Source: Candidatus Kirkpatrickella diaphorinae (GTDB taxonomy: Bacteria; Pseudomonadota; Alphaproteobacteria; Acetobacterales; Acetobacteraceae). Taken from it: 64,000 bases of DNA. This document shows, piece by piece, positions 17,517 through 28,072 of the stretch (within the stretch, counting starts at the first letter, position 1; the number at the start of each line of letters is the position of its first letter). The notes below the pieces were generated by a model, which was not told the origin of the DNA, did not search any database, and was given only the letters and a program-made list of their open reading frames with translations. The stretch lies in assembly GCF_025736875.1 (NCBI RefSeq), contig NZ_CP107052.1, positions 124,001-188,000 of the forward strand, given 5' to 3'. The translations under genes and the position numbers were made by a program.

Positions 17517-20114
17517 ATGACCACCTCAGAAAACACAAATCTGGATTTTGAAACGACGGAGCTGAAATGGCAGAAAGCCTGGGAGGATATCGGCGCTTTT
17601 TCAGTCGGGGATGTGCCGGACTCTGACGCGTCGACTTATTATGTTCTTGAAATGTTTCCCTACCCCTCAGGCCAGCTCCATATGGGGCACGTGCGCAATT
17701 ACGCGTTGGGCGATGTCGTGGCGCGCTATAAAAGGGCGCGCGGCTTTCAGGTGATGCATCCGATGGGGTGGGATGCTTTCGGCCTGCCAGCGGAGAATGC
17801 GGCGCGGGAGCATAATGTGCACCCGCGGGAATGGACACTCAGCAACATCGCCAAAATGCGCACGACGCTGCAACGACTGGGTTTCTCCCTTGATTGGTCG
17901 CGGGAGGTCACGACGTGCCTGCCATCTTACTTCGGGCATCAGCAGAAATTATTTCTGGACATGTTCCGGGCCGGTCTTGTTGAGCGTCGCGAGTCCGCTG
18001 TCAATTGGGACCCGGTTGATCAGACCGTTCTGGCGAATGAGCAGGTGGTGGACGGGCGCGGATGGCGCTCCGGCGCGTTGGTTGAGCGGCGTCATCTTGC
18101 GCAATGGTTCCTGAAAATCACCGATTTCGCGAAAGAACTGCTCGACGGGTTGGCGGGGCTTGAGGACTGGCCTGCGCGCGTGCGGGCCATGCAGGCGCGT
18201 TGGATCGGATTTTCCGAAGGCGCGCGTATCACTTTCCCGCTTCATCACCCGCCGGAAGGGTTTGATGCCACGGCGGATGCGATCGAGGTCTATACAACCC
18301 GGCCTGACACGTTATTTGGCATGGGATTTGTCGCCATCGCCGCGGATCATCCCCTCGTGGCGCGTCTGGCGCCTCACAATGAGGCGGTGCGTCTCTTCGC
18401 GGAGGAATGTGCAAGGCTGGGCACGCGTGAGGAGTCGATCGAGAGTGCGGAGAAGCGCGGCGTCGATACAGGTTTGCGGGTCGTCAATCCATTTGCGCCG
18501 CATGAGATCTCACCTGTTTGGATCGCTAATTTTGTGCTGATGGATTACGGCACGGGCGCTGTTTTCGGCTGCCCCTGCGGGGATCAGCGTGACCTCGATT
18601 TTGCTCGGAAATATCACCTGCCCGTGCGCTCCGTCATTCTGCCACCGGGTGAATCGCCTGAAAGCTTTGTCATTGAAGACAAGGCTTATGTCGGTGACGG
18701 AACGCTTTATAATTCGGGTTTCCTTGATGGGCTCGATACAGAAACGGGCAAAAAAAGGGCGATCACCGCGCTGGAGGATATGGGTGCCGGCGTGGCCTCT
18801 GCCAGTTGGCGCCTGCGGGATTGGGGCGTGTCCCGCCAACGTTACTGGGGCTGCCCGATCCCGATCATTCATTGCGCCACGTGCGGTGCCGTGCCGGTGC
18901 CGGACGCGCAATTACCGGTGACATTGCCGGAGGATGTTTCTTTCGACATATCCGGCAATCCGCTGGATCACCATCCGAGCTGGAAGCACGTGACCTGCCC
19001 CCAATGCGGTGAGGCTGCGACGCGGGAGACGGATACTTTCGACACGTTCGTTGATAGTTCCTGGTATTTTGCCCGTTACGCGTCGCCTCACTCCGTCGCG
19101 CCGGTTGATCGGGAAGCGGCTGAGCGCTGGTTGCCGGTCGATCGTTATATTGGCGGGATTGAACATGCCATCCTGCACCTCCTTTACGCGCGCTTCTTTA
19201 CGCGCGCGATGAAGATGACGGGACATCTTGATGTGGATGAGCCTTTCAGAGGGCTCTTCACACAGGGGATGATCACGCATGAGAGTTATCGCGACGCGTC
19301 CGGCTGGCTTTCACCCGAGGATGTGCGACGGGAGGGTGACCGGGTTGTGCGCAGGGATAATGGCGCGCCGGTCACAATCGGTCGCTCGGAGAAAATGTCC
19401 AAATCCAAGCGGAACACGGTCTCCCCGACCGAGATCATCGCGCGTTACGGGGCGGATACGGCGCGCTGGTTTGTGCTTTCCGACAGCCCGCCCGAGCGTG
19501 ATATTGAGTGGACTGAGGCTGGCATTGCGGCCTCTCACCGTTTCATCCAGAAATTGCACCGTCTGATCACGCACATTGCTGAGAATGACGCGCCGGAAGC
19601 CGCCCATGCGCCAGGTGGCCGCGCCCTGCGGCAGGTGACGCATCGCACCATCGCCGCCGTGACACAGGCGATGGAAAGCTTTACCCCGAATGTCGCCATT
19701 GCACGGATATATGAGCTGACCTCCGCCCTCGCGGAAGCGGAAAAAAGTCAGGAAGCCGGCATGGCGGCGGCGCGGCGTGAGGCTGGTCGGACGCTGGCCT
19801 TGCTGATCGCGCCAATGATGCCCCATCTGGCGGAAACCCTGATGCATCGCCTCGCACCGGAGGCCGGTCTGGTGGTCAGTCAGTCATGGCCGGTCGCGGA
19901 GGACGCGCTCCTGACGGTCAGCCACGTGACTTTAGGGGTTCAGGTGGGTGGCAAGCTGCGCGGCACGATCGATATTTCTGTCGATGCGGATGAGGAGACC
20001 GTCTTTTCAGCCGCGATGTTAGAGCCTAATGTTGCACGCGCTTTAGAGGGTAAAACCATCCGCAAGCGCATCTACGTGCCCCGACGCATCGTCAATTTTG
20101 TCGTATCGGCCTGA
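17517..20114 (+). CDS. leuS: Leucyl-tRNA synthetase
   Basis: Class I aminoacyl-tRNA synthetase of 865 residues that charges tRNA-Leu. The HIGH-type motif is [14 protein letters not shown], the KMSKS loop is [14 protein letters not shown], and the CP1 editing domain (about 220-400) has the threonine-rich [14 protein letters not shown] zinc-like CP segment holds [10 protein letters not shown] and CPQCGEA. The end lies three bases before lptE, so the two are co-transcribed. Confidence 0.98.
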   Translation: MTTSENTNLDFETTELKWQKAWEDIGAFSVGDVPDSDASTYYVLEMFPYPSGQLHMGHVRNYALGDVVARYKRARGFQVMHPMGWDAFGLPAENAAREHNVHPREWTLSNIAKMRTTLQRLGFSLDWSREVTTCLPSYFGHQQKLFLDMFRAGLVERRESAVNWDPVDQTVLANEQVVDGRGWRSGALVERRHLAQWFLKITDFAKELLDGLAGLEDWPARVRAMQARWIGFSEGARITFPLHHPPEGFDATADAIEVYTTRPDTLFGMGFVAIAADHPLVARLAPHNEAVRLFAEECARLGTREESIESAEKRGVDTGLRVVNPFAPHEISPVWIANFVLMDYGTGAVFGCPCGDQRDLDFARKYHLPVRSVILPPGESPESFVIEDKAYVGDGTLYNSGFLDGLDTETGKKRAITALEDMGAGVASASWRLRDWGVSRQRYWGCPIPIIHCATCGAVPVPDAQLPVTLPEDVSFDISGNPLDHHPSWKHVTCPQCGEAATRETDTFDTFVDSSWYFARYASPHSVAPVDREAAERWLPVDRYIGGIEHAILHLLYARFFTRAMKMTGHLDVDEPFRGLFTQGMITHESYRDASGWLSPEDVRREGDRVVRRDNGAPVTIGRSEKMSKSKRNTVSPTEIIARYGADTARWFVLSDSPPERDIEWTEAGIAASHRFIQKLHRLITHIAENDAPEAAHAPGGRALRQVTHRTIAAVTQAMESFTPNVAIARIYELTSALAEAEKSQEAGMAAARREAGRTLALLIAPMMPHLAETLMHRLAPEAGLVVSQSWPVAEDALLTVSHVTLGVQVGGKLRGTIDISVDADEETVFSAAMLEPNVARALEGKTIRKRIYVPRRIVNFVVSA

Positions 20115-20117
20115 AAT

Positions 20118-20768
20118 ATGAAAAAATTTGCGATCCTCCCGGCTTTGCTTCTTGCCTCATGCGGGTTTCGCCCGCTTTACGGTGAGGGGGGTGCGACGCA
20201 ACAATCGGCGCGCAGCGAGATGTCGCAGATTTTCGTGGATCGCATCAGTAATCGCGGCGGTCAGTTGCTTCGACTGGCTTTGCAGGAGGATCTTGGTTCT
20301 GACGATGGTGCAATCCCGCAGAAATATACGCTGAGCGTCAGTCGCAATGTCGGGATTGATGCTGTCGATATCCATAAAGACAATACATCGGGTCGCATGC
20401 GTGCCAATGCTTCAGCGCATTGGCGCCTCTATACCGTGGCGGATCAGCCTCAGCTTCTGGCGGAAGGGGATGCATCGCTCCTCGATGGATATACGACGAC
20501 CTTTCAGCAATATTTCGCGCAGTCACTGAATATGGAAGCTTTGGACGCCCGCATTTCCAAAAATCTCGCCGGGCAGATCTCTGAGCAACTGGCCGCGTGG
20601 TTCACTTCTCATGTCACGCCTGCGCAGCGCAATAAACCTGTCGTGCCGGAATATTTTGATCCGAACGCGATGCCGTCACGCAATGGCCAGCCCATGCAGA
20701 AAGCAGGGCCGGATGGCTTCCCGGCGGCGGCTACGGGCCGGACGGATATCGGCATTGATGATGAGTGA
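20118..20768 (+). CDS. lptE: LPS-assembly lipoprotein LptE
   Basis: A 216-residue outer-membrane lipoprotein that plugs the LptD barrel during lipopolysaccharide export. The signal MKKFAILPALLLASCGFRPL has a lipobox LLASC followed by the family motif GFRPLYG. The C-terminal tail is proline- and asparagine-rich and appears disordered. Placement between leuS and holA is the classic order. Confidence 0.93.
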   Translation: MKKFAILPALLLASCGFRPLYGEGGATQQSARSEMSQIFVDRISNRGGQLLRLALQEDLGSDDGAIPQKYTLSVSRNVGIDAVDIHKDNTSGRMRANASAHWRLYTVADQPQLLAEGDASLLDGYTTTFQQYFAQSLNMEALDARISKNLAGQISEQLAAWFTSHVTPAQRNKPVVPEYFDPNAMPSRNGQPMQKAGPDGFPAAATGRTDIGIDDE

Positions 20769-20774
20769 GATCGG

Positions 20775-21785
20775 ATGAAGATCGAACCGCGACGCACCGA
20801 ACATGTGCTTAGTGATGCCCTGGCGTGGCGCGGATTTGTTTTTCATGGTGAGGATCACGGCTTGATCCGTGAGCGCGCGATCAAGGTCGCGGGTCAGGTC
20901 GTGCCGGATAAAGATGATCCTTTCCGCGTCGTGGAGCTGGATCGGGAAGGTCATGCCCGCCTTGAGGAGGAGGCCACGGCACTCTCCTTGATTGGCGGGC
21001 GACGGCTCATCTGGGTGCGGGACGTGCAGGATCACATCCTGCCGATGCTGGAGCGCGCGCTCGATGGCGCGTCCGATAATATCATCCTTCTCGAAGCGCC
21101 AGGATTGGCCTCACGCTCCAAATTGCGCAGCGCGATGGAAAAGCGGCAGGATGTCGCCGTGATCGCCTGTTATCCGGAGGAGGGGCGTTCCCTTTCTGTC
21201 GCGTTGCGCACGATGTTCGACGCGGCGCAGGTCAGGGTGGATCGGGATGCAATGGCGTGGCTGTCAAGCGTGTTGCCTGCTGATCGCGCCGTCATCCGTC
21301 AGGAGGTTGAAAAACTCATTCTGTATGCTGAACCGTCAGCACCGCTCAGCCTTGATGATGTGCAGCTCTGCATCGGTGACACGCGTGCGGAAAGCCTCAG
21401 CAATGCCACCTCAAGCGCGCTGGCGGGTGAGCGTGCGCAGGCCGATGCGGCGATTGAGCGTGCCATTGCGGATGGCGCGGCGCCGGTGGCCATTGCCCGC
21501 GCGTGCTCTTACGCGCTTTTGCGTGTCCTGACGGTGCGACACGCGATGGATGAGGGCGCATCCCCCTCCGAGGCGGAACGCGGCCTGCGCCCGCCGCTTT
21601 TCTTCAAGGTCGCTGATTTATTTCGGACGGCTGTGCGGCGTTGGGACAGCGCCGCGCTTCTCGCGGCCTGTTCCGCAACGCAGGAGCTGGAATTGGCCTG
21701 TAAGCAGACGGGCGCGCCTGATTTTGCGCTCGCGCGGCGGCATATTGCCCGCTTATGTTTCGGGCCGCGCGCTTTCTCCGCCTGA
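20775..21785 (+). CDS. holA: DNA polymerase III delta subunit
   Basis: A 336-residue clamp-loader subunit that opens the beta clamp. The N-terminal AAA-like domain has FVFHGEDHGLIRERA and a degenerate ATP site, as normal for delta; the C-terminal helical collar contains AIARACSYALLRVL. It begins seven bases after lptE. Length and motifs agree with alphaproteobacterial HolA. Confidence 0.95.
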   Translation: MKIEPRRTEHVLSDALAWRGFVFHGEDHGLIRERAIKVAGQVVPDKDDPFRVVELDREGHARLEEEATALSLIGGRRLIWVRDVQDHILPMLERALDGASDNIILLEAPGLASRSKLRSAMEKRQDVAVIACYPEEGRSLSVALRTMFDAAQVRVDRDAMAWLSSVLPADRAVIRQEVEKLILYAEPSAPLSLDDVQLCIGDTRAESLSNATSSALAGERAQADAAIERAIADGAAPVAIARACSYALLRVLTVRHAMDEGASPSEAERGLRPPLFFKVADLFRTAVRRWDSAALLAACSATQELELACKQTGAPDFALARRHIARLCFGPRAFSA

Positions 21786-22010
21786 CGGACCGTTTTTTCA
21801 AGCCCGGTCCTATGCCGAAAATCCCGTCACCGCGCATGACGCAGGCACCGCCTTAAGTCCCTTGAAACAGGTAGGATATAAGATGACCCGCGTCGCCGAT
21901 CAGTTGTCGGCGAGGCGCGTTAAAATGCGCGCTTTCCAGCATTTCATCGCGGGAACACCGTCCCTCACTGATCGTTTAATTAACCTAACATTCAGCAAAT
22001 GAGATGCGAA

Positions 22011-23036
22011 ATGAGTCATGGAAAAGCGAAAGACGGGAAGATGTCGGATGCACGTCGTTCAGTCCTGAAAGGCGCCGCGGCGGGCCTGGCCGGTCTGGTC
22101 GCCACATCGTCCCGCGCTGAAAGCCGGGCAGCGGAGCAGAACCTTGCCGCGCCGCCGATCTCGGATTACCGCAATCTTTACCCGAAAGGGCCCTTCCCCG
22201 AACAACCGCAGAACTGGCCGGGCCTGGCTGGTAAAATGACGCCGCGGCCGGACCATGGGGAGGACACCTATAATGGATCAGGCAAAATGGCGGGGCGTAA
22301 ATGCCTGATCACGGGCGGCGATTCCGGCATCGGGCGCGCCGTCGCAATTGCTTTTGCGCGCGAGGGGGCGGATGTCGCCATTAATTACCTCCCGCAGGAG
22401 GAGGAAGATGCGCGGGAAGTCATTGCCCTCATCAAAAAAGAAGGCCGTAAGGCGGTTGCCCTGCCGGGTGACCTGCGTGATGAGGCTTTCTGCAAAAAAC
22501 TGGTCAATGATGCGGCGCGCCAGCTTGAAGGTCTGGATACGCTGGTCAATGTCGCGGGTCGGCAGAAATTTTACAAAGACATTGTCGAGCTGACGACGGA
22601 AGATTTCGACTGGACGATGAAGACAAACATTTACGCTTTGTTCTGGCTGGTGCGCGCCGCGGTGCCGCTTCTGCCTAAAGGTGGGGTAATCATCAACACG
22701 GCCTCGACCAACGCGTATGAGCCCATGGAAATCCTCATTGATTACAGCATGACGAAGGCTGCCATCGCGAATATGACCAAATCCCTGGCCAAGCAACTCG
22801 GGCCGCGCGCCATTCGCGTCAATGCCGTGGCGCCGGGGCCTTTCTGGACAGCGCTTCAGACAAGTGGCGGGCAGCCGAAGGAAAAATATATGCCGATGGG
22901 TCAGGACACTGTCATTGGCCGCGTCGGGCAACCGGTCGAGATTGCGCCAACTTATGTGACCCTTGCCTCCAGCGAGGGCAGTTACCTCACGGGGCAGATC
23001 TGGGGTGTCACGGGTGGCAATGGGCTGCCGGGGTGA
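22011..23036 (+). CDS. SDR-family oxidoreductase with Tat-type signal
   Basis: A classical short-chain dehydrogenase with TGGDSGIGRAVA (cofactor loop), the NTAS serine and YSMTK catalytic pair, followed by NAVAPGPFWT. The core resembles the YghA/glucose-1-dehydrogenase-like branch. It carries an N-terminal extension of about 80 residues that includes DARRSVLKGAAAGLAGLVA, a twin-arginine export signal, then a proline-rich linker YPKGPFPEQPQNWPGLAGKM. An exported NAD(P)-dependent SDR is unusual. Start choice among ATGs at 21999, 22011 and 22041 is open; all keep the twin arginines. A strong terminator follows at 23050. Confidence 0.87.
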   Translation: MSHGKAKDGKMSDARRSVLKGAAAGLAGLVATSSRAESRAAEQNLAAPPISDYRNLYPKGPFPEQPQNWPGLAGKMTPRPDHGEDTYNGSGKMAGRKCLITGGDSGIGRAVAIAFAREGADVAINYLPQEEEDAREVIALIKKEGRKAVALPGDLRDEAFCKKLVNDAARQLEGLDTLVNVAGRQKFYKDIVELTTEDFDWTMKTNIYALFWLVRAAVPLLPKGGVIINTASTNAYEPMEILIDYSMTKAAIANMTKSLAKQLGPRAIRVNAVAPGPFWTALQTSGGQPKEKYMPMGQDTVIGRVGQPVEIAPTYVTLASSEGSYLTGQIWGVTGGNGLPG

Positions 23037-23049
23037 ACTTATCGGGGCC

Positions 23050-23091
23050 GGGCGGCGGACGTCACGCGTGTGATGCGCCGCCCCCTTTTTT
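23050..23091 (+). terminator. Rho-independent terminator after the SDR gene
   Basis: GGGCGGCG (23050-23057) pairs with CGCCGCCC (23076-23083), with an inner TCAC/GTGA stem, followed by CC and six T residues (23086-23091). It is a textbook intrinsic terminator 14 bases after the stop codon. Confidence 0.88.
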
Positions 23092-23303
23092 ACGCGGCGC
23101 ACTGACGCAGGCATGATCGCGTCCAGAGGTTGCCAGGCGCAGTCGGTTGGCAAGCGGGAAAGCGGGTTTCCGGCTGCGATATGGCGGATTATGTCTTGAC
23201 GTGCCGGTGACGTACGCGACCATGCTGCTTTGTTGACGACACGGCTTTGACAAGCGCGACGGTCGCAAGGCTGGACGATAAAAGATGGCGGGGAGGGAGA
23301 TCA

Positions 23304-24254
23304 GTGCGAGAATGGATCAAGCATATGCCGATCTCCGTGCTTCTTGCTCTCACCGTGCTCAGTGTCATCATTATGGGTGCGGTCCTCGCAGCGCCCTATG
23401 CGCGCCTCAATGGCATGACACCGTTTGAAAGTCACATCGTCGACACAACCTACCGGGATGGGCACCGGGTGAGTGTCATGCAACGAAACAACAACTCCCT
23501 CCATCTCGGTTATACGCCGATCGGGCCAAGCTGGCATGCCGGTCCTTACGCGCTGGGTGCCGATGCGCAGGGGCGGGATGTTGCGTCACGCCTCCTTTAT
23601 GGTGGTCGCAACAGCCTCATGATTGCCAGCGCGGCAGCGCTTCTCGGGCTGACACTTGCGACATTTCTGTCCCTGTGGGCCGGTTATGCCGGGGGGTGGG
23701 TGGAGCGGATCGTATCGTGGATCATGACCATGTTATGGGCAGTGCCGGTCTATCTTTTTGCGAGCTGCCTCTCCATGACAATGTTGCGGGACGGGCTCCG
23801 GCTCGGCCCGGTAACATTGACAGCGGATAATCGCCTCATACCTGTCTGCGTCATCGCGGCGGTTTACCTCCCTTACGCAGCGCGCCTTTTGACAACGCGC
23901 GTCCGGCAATTGGCGCAACGCGATTACGTCAAAATCGCCGCGTCTTTCGGGGCGTCGCCTTTCAGGGTGGTGATGCGGGAAATCCTACCGGGTCTGCTCC
24001 TGTCCCTCATAACGTTTTTTCCACTTCTGATGGCGCTCTGCCTGCTGGCGGAGTCCGCTCTTTCTTTTCTGTCACTTGGGGTGCAGGCGCCGGATGTGTC
24101 CTGGGGGTCCATGATACGTGACGGGGAGGGACTGATTTATACCCGCCCTGTTGTTGCGATCCTGCCCGGCATGATGATCATGCTGACCGTTCTCAGCCTT
24201 TATGTCGTTTCTGAAAGCTGTACCCGCGTCTTGCGTCGGCGCGACACGATATGA
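23304..24254 (+). CDS. Peptide-type ABC transporter permease (DppC-like)
   Basis: An inner-membrane permease of 316 residues with an N-terminal helix (ISVLLALTVLSVIIMGAVLA), a long periplasmic loop, and five more helices. The EAA loop RDYVKIAASFGAS docks the ATPases. GTG at 23304 is preferred: GGGGAGGGAG lies directly upstream and the protein then begins like DppC/OppC. An in-frame TTG at 23247 is less likely. The stop overlaps the next permease by four bases. No substrate-binding protein gene is found before or after this operon. Confidence 0.9.
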   Translation: MREWIKHMPISVLLALTVLSVIIMGAVLAAPYARLNGMTPFESHIVDTTYRDGHRVSVMQRNNNSLHLGYTPIGPSWHAGPYALGADAQGRDVASRLLYGGRNSLMIASAAALLGLTLATFLSLWAGYAGGWVERIVSWIMTMLWAVPVYLFASCLSMTMLRDGLRLGPVTLTADNRLIPVCVIAAVYLPYAARLLTTRVRQLAQRDYVKIAASFGASPFRVVMREILPGLLLSLITFFPLLMALCLLAESALSFLSLGVQAPDVSWGSMIRDGEGLIYTRPVVAILPGMMIMLTVLSLYVVSESCTRVLRRRDTI

Positions 24255-25222
24255 GCTTTGTCCTCCGACGTTTCGCCCATGGTATCGCGGTGCTGGCGGG
24301 TATCTCGGTTGTGATGTTCACAGTCTTTTTCGCGACGCCCGGCACGGATCCCGCCGCTCGGCTCGCCGGTAAAGGCGCCAGCCCGACTTTATTGGCGGAA
24401 GTGCGTCACCAATATGGTTTCGATAGGCCCCTTCCGCAGCAATATGCCCGCATGATGTATGGGATTTTCATCCAACGCCGCCTGACATCCTATGTGCATC
24501 ACGGGCAGAATGTCGTGGCGCAGGTGATGGCGGCGGCGCCAGTCACGTTTTCACTTGTCGGGCTCGCGGCGGTGATGACCGCCCTGGGTTGTCTGACCCT
24601 CGGCATGGGCGCCGCTTTGCTCGGTCACCGCGCCGGGGCCGGGCTGATCGCGTTTCTGTGCCTTCTGATGGTGGCGACGCCCGTTTTCTGGCTGGGGGAA
24701 ATCGTCAATATGGTCACGCAGGGTGCCGGGCATGATCACTGGCTCTTCCGGTGGGTGCCCGGGCTGGGTTACACGCCATTGACGCAGAACCCTGTCAAAT
24801 GGTTGGCGTGTCTTATCCTGCCCGCCGGGACATTGTCCCTGGCTTTTACGGGTCTTTATGCGCGTATGTTGCGCACTGAACTTCTGACAGCCATGCGCAG
24901 TGCGCCCATCCGGACGGCGTGGGCGAAGGGGGCCGGGCCGTTCCGGGTCTGGACCGCCCACGCTTTGCGGCTCTCCCTTTCCGGCGTTATTGCGTTGTTC
25001 GGGATGGATTTCGCCCAGCTTGCCGGGGGTGGCGCGCTGCTTGTCGAAGTTGTTTTTGCCTTGCCCGGTATCGGGCATCTGGCCTTCGAAGCTCTGAACA
25101 GTTTTGACCTGCCTTTGCTGATGGCCGTTGTCATGTATGCGGCCCTGTCCATTGTGGTCACGCAGGCGCTGATCGATATTCTTCTGGCGAAGCTCGACCC
25201 GCGTTTAAGGTCCGCGCCATGA
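24251..25222 (+). CDS. Peptide-type ABC transporter permease (DppB-like)
   Basis: A 323-residue permease beginning MSFVLRRFAHGIAVLAGISV, the usual DppB start, with FFATPGTDPAA and the conserved LPQQYARMMYG segment. The EAA loop is RTAWAKGAGPFRVWTAHAL and the last helices carry VEVVFALPGIGHLAFEAL. It partners the DppC-like permease; the gene order C-B-D-F differs from the usual A-B-C-D-F. It overlaps both neighbours by four bases. Confidence 0.9.
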   Translation: MSFVLRRFAHGIAVLAGISVVMFTVFFATPGTDPAARLAGKGASPTLLAEVRHQYGFDRPLPQQYARMMYGIFIQRRLTSYVHHGQNVVAQVMAAAPVTFSLVGLAAVMTALGCLTLGMGAALLGHRAGAGLIAFLCLLMVATPVFWLGEIVNMVTQGAGHDHWLFRWVPGLGYTPLTQNPVKWLACLILPAGTLSLAFTGLYARMLRTELLTAMRSAPIRTAWAKGAGPFRVWTAHALRLSLSGVIALFGMDFAQLAGGGALLVEVVFALPGIGHLAFEALNSFDLPLLMAVVMYAALSIVVTQALIDILLAKLDPRLRSAP

Positions 25223-26175
25223 CTTTCGACGTGCCCCTCCTCAATGTGCGAGGCTTGACGGTGGCAACACCGGAAGGTGTCGCATTGGTGGAGGATGTGA
25301 CGTTTCATGTGCATCGCGGTGGTTCACTCGGCATTGTAGGAGAGTCCGGCTCGGGCAAAAGCGTGACAGCGTTGTCAATTGGTGGCCTCGTCCCGGAATT
25401 GACCGTGTCGGGACAAAGGGTTTTTCAGGGTCAGGACCTGTCGGCACTTTCCGCCAAAGCCTTGCGCGCGAAACGAGGGGGCGCTCTCGCTTATGTTTTC
25501 CAGGACGCCGGAACATCCATGCTCCCCATGCGCACGATCGGCGCACAGATCATGGAGCAGATCCGCCTTCATCAGAAGGTCACACGTCATATGGCCCGGC
25601 GACAACTGCTCACGCTTCTGCGGATGGTCGGCCTGCCTGACCCGCAGGAGATGCAGCATCGTTATATTCACCAGCTTTCGGGCGGGATGCGGCAAAGGGC
25701 GATGATCGCGATGGCGATTTCATGTCAACCTGACCTCCTCATCGCGGATGAGCCCAGTTCAGCCCTTGATGTGACGGTGCAGGCGCAGATCCTCGCGGCG
25801 TTGCGCCATTTACAGAAGTCCGGCATGGCGCTGATCCTGGTCACGCATGATATCGGCGTGGTGGCTGATAACTGCGATCATATCGCTGTTTTCTACAGCG
25901 GCATGATTCTCGAAAGCGGCCCGACTGATATCGTGCTGAGCCGCCCGCGCCATCCTTATACCAGCGCTCTGCTGGCAACCGTCCCCACCCTTGATGGAAA
26001 GCGCGGCGAGCGGCCGCCGCCTTTACCCGTCATCAGGGGGTCGCTGCCGCACCCTTCGGAACGTCCGGCGGGATGCGTCTTCGCGCCGCGATGCCCGCTT
26101 GAAGGGCCGGAATGCCATGTGCGCCCCGCATTGCGGGATATTGACGGGCGGCAGGTGCGATGTATCAAAGCATGA
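25219..26175 (+). CDS. Peptide-type ABC transporter ATPase (DppD-like)
   Basis: An ATPase of 318 residues with Walker A GESGSGKS, signature LSGGMRQR, Walker B LLIADEPSSALD and the switch histidine in VTHDIG. The C-terminal oligopeptide/dipeptide extension contains FAPRCPLEGPECH, a cysteine cluster that binds an iron-sulfur cluster in some DppD proteins. It is one of two ATPases expected for a heterodimeric importer. Confidence 0.93.
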   Translation: MTFDVPLLNVRGLTVATPEGVALVEDVTFHVHRGGSLGIVGESGSGKSVTALSIGGLVPELTVSGQRVFQGQDLSALSAKALRAKRGGALAYVFQDAGTSMLPMRTIGAQIMEQIRLHQKVTRHMARRQLLTLLRMVGLPDPQEMQHRYIHQLSGGMRQRAMIAMAISCQPDLLIADEPSSALDVTVQAQILAALRHLQKSGMALILVTHDIGVVADNCDHIAVFYSGMILESGPTDIVLSRPRHPYTSALLATVPTLDGKRGERPPPLPVIRGSLPHPSERPAGCVFAPRCPLEGPECHVRPALRDIDGRQVRCIKA

Positions 26176-27116
26176 CCACGCCCATGATTGAGTTGCGCGA
26201 TATCTACCGAACTTTCCCCGGTCACCGCCGTGGCAGCCCGGTCCAGGCGCTGCGCGGTGTCAACCTGTTGCTTCAACGTGGTGAAACGCTCGCGATCATC
26301 GGGGAGTCCGGGTGTGGGAAAACGACATTGGGGCATATCATGGCGCTGATGTCGGCACCGGATCGGGGGCAGATCCTTTTCGACGGCGTCGATGTCACCT
26401 CACCGCGTCGAGGTCAGCGAAATGCGCTGCGCCGCAAGGTTCAAATGGTGTTGCAGGATAGCGGGGCGGCGTTCAATCCTTTCTGGCGGGTAGGGAGTGC
26501 ACTGCGCGCGCCGCTGAAAATCATCCGGCACGCCAACCCGGCTCACCGTGTGCAGGAAGTTTTGGAGGCTGTCGGGCTGCCCTCAAATGTCATGCAGCAA
26601 TTTCCGCAGGAATTATCCGGCGGTCAGCGGCAGCGCCTCAATATCGCGCGCGCCCTGACGATCGCCCCGGAATTGCTGATTGCTGACGAGCCAACATCCG
26701 CCCTGGATGTTTCAGTTCAGGCCCGCATTATTCAGTTATTGGCGGATCTCAATACAAAGCATCACCTCTCGATGGTCGTCATCACGCATAATCTGGCAAC
26801 CATCCCTTACATGACACGCAATGTGGCGATTATGTATCTCGGGCGGATTGTGGAGTGGGGCGCAAGTGATGATGTGCTTTATGCGCCGCACCATCCTTAT
26901 ACGCGCCTGCTGGTTGACTCCCTGCCGGGGCGGCGGGGAGGACGTGCGGCGTTGACGATGGGTGACGTGCCCAGCGCGGTCCATCCGCCCCCCGGTTGCG
27001 CCTTTCACCCGCGTTGTCACCGGGCGCAGTCAATCTGTCGGGAGATCATGCCTGAACTCTCAGAATCAACACAGAGCCCGCGCCGCGTGGCCTGTCACTT
27101 CCCACTCGATGGATGA
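26172..27116 (+). CDS. Peptide-type ABC transporter ATPase (DppF-like)
   Basis: The second ATPase: Walker A GESGCGKT, signature LSGGQRQR, Walker B LLIADEPTSALD, and the C-terminal FHPRCHRAQSIC cysteine cluster. I chose ATG at 26172, which forms the same ATGA overlap as the two preceding junctions; an in-frame ATG at 26160 is an alternative. It closes the importer operon and is followed after 131 bases by a peptidase gene. Confidence 0.92.
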   Translation: MTTPMIELRDIYRTFPGHRRGSPVQALRGVNLLLQRGETLAIIGESGCGKTTLGHIMALMSAPDRGQILFDGVDVTSPRRGQRNALRRKVQMVLQDSGAAFNPFWRVGSALRAPLKIIRHANPAHRVQEVLEAVGLPSNVMQQFPQELSGGQRQRLNIARALTIAPELLIADEPTSALDVSVQARIIQLLADLNTKHHLSMVVITHNLATIPYMTRNVAIMYLGRIVEWGASDDVLYAPHHPYTRLLVDSLPGRRGGRAALTMGDVPSAVHPPPGCAFHPRCHRAQSICREIMPELSESTQSPRRVACHFPLDG

Positions 27117-27247
27117 GGCACTGACACTCCTCGACGATATGTCCCTCAAACATATGCGGGGCGGTCTCTGCGTGTTTGACCCTCTATCCCATGGCAGGAT
27201 TTTCTGTGAAGTTCTGATGGGTTTTTCTTGAGTGAAAGTGCGACGCG

Positions 27248-28060
27248 ATGCGTGGAAAAACATGGTTTCTTCTGCTGCTCTCAGCATGTCTGGCGGGCTG
27301 CGCCGCACCTGAACCGCGTGAATATAAGGTCGTCATCAACAGCCTCACGGAGAAGAAGCTGGATGACATGATCCGAAACATCGTGCGCCCGCAGAAAGGT
27401 CAGGATCACGGTGAAATTATCAGCCGCGTTTCCGCTGCTTTTCTGGGCACGCCCTATCGTGGCGACACGCTTATTGGCGGGCCGGGCGTGAAAGAAGCGC
27501 TGGTGGCGGATTTCAGCTTTGTCGATTGCACGACGTTGATTGAATATGTCGAGGCGCTGTCGCACAGTGATGACAGGGAGACATTTCTGCAAAACCTTGC
27601 GCACATGCGTTATGCGGATAACAAGGTCTCTTACATCAGCCGCCGACATTTCTTCTCGGACTGGTTCACGAGACGGCCCCGCATTGCGCGCGATGTCACA
27701 GCGGAAATCAGCCCTGATCACGTGACCATCGTCAGGGACTTGAATCGCCTGCCCGATGGCAAAGCTTACGTGCCGGGTATCGGCTTTTCCGCGCGCAAAT
27801 TAACCTATATCCCGGCGGCGGCCATCAATAAGCGCGTTCTGCACCATCTCAGGACGGGCGACTATGTGGGGGTATATTCCCTTACAGAACAAGAGGATGT
27901 CTCGCATGTGGGCATCGTTGCGCGGCATGATGGGCGCGTGTGGTTCCGAAATGCCTCCTCCCGTCGAGAAAATAGAAAGGTCATCGATTCACCTTTTCTG
28001 GATTACATGCGCCAGAAACCAGGTATGATCGTCATACGAACCGGAAAAACCGGCTACTGA
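27248..28060 (+). CDS. DUF1460 lipoprotein, NlpC/P60-like amidase or peptidase
   Basis: A 270-residue secreted lipoprotein; the signal FLLLLSACLAGC has its lipobox cysteine at residue 18. The mature part has the DUF1460 catalytic segment SFVDCTTLIEYVEAL with the nucleophile Cys and the histidine in DVSHVGIVARHDG. DUF1460 proteins fold like papain-type NlpC/P60 enzymes and cut peptidoglycan peptides or muramyl amides. Its place between a peptide importer and an NlpC/P60 gene suggests trimming of cell-wall peptides in the periplasm; that role is inferred. Confidence 0.85.
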   Translation: MRGKTWFLLLLSACLAGCAAPEPREYKVVINSLTEKKLDDMIRNIVRPQKGQDHGEIISRVSAAFLGTPYRGDTLIGGPGVKEALVADFSFVDCTTLIEYVEALSHSDDRETFLQNLAHMRYADNKVSYISRRHFFSDWFTRRPRIARDVTAEISPDHVTIVRDLNRLPDGKAYVPGIGFSARKLTYIPAAAINKRVLHHLRTGDYVGVYSLTEQEDVSHVGIVARHDGRVWFRNASSRRENRKVIDSPFLDYMRQKPGMIVIRTGKTGY

Positions 28061-28072
28061 CGGAGATGCTCA

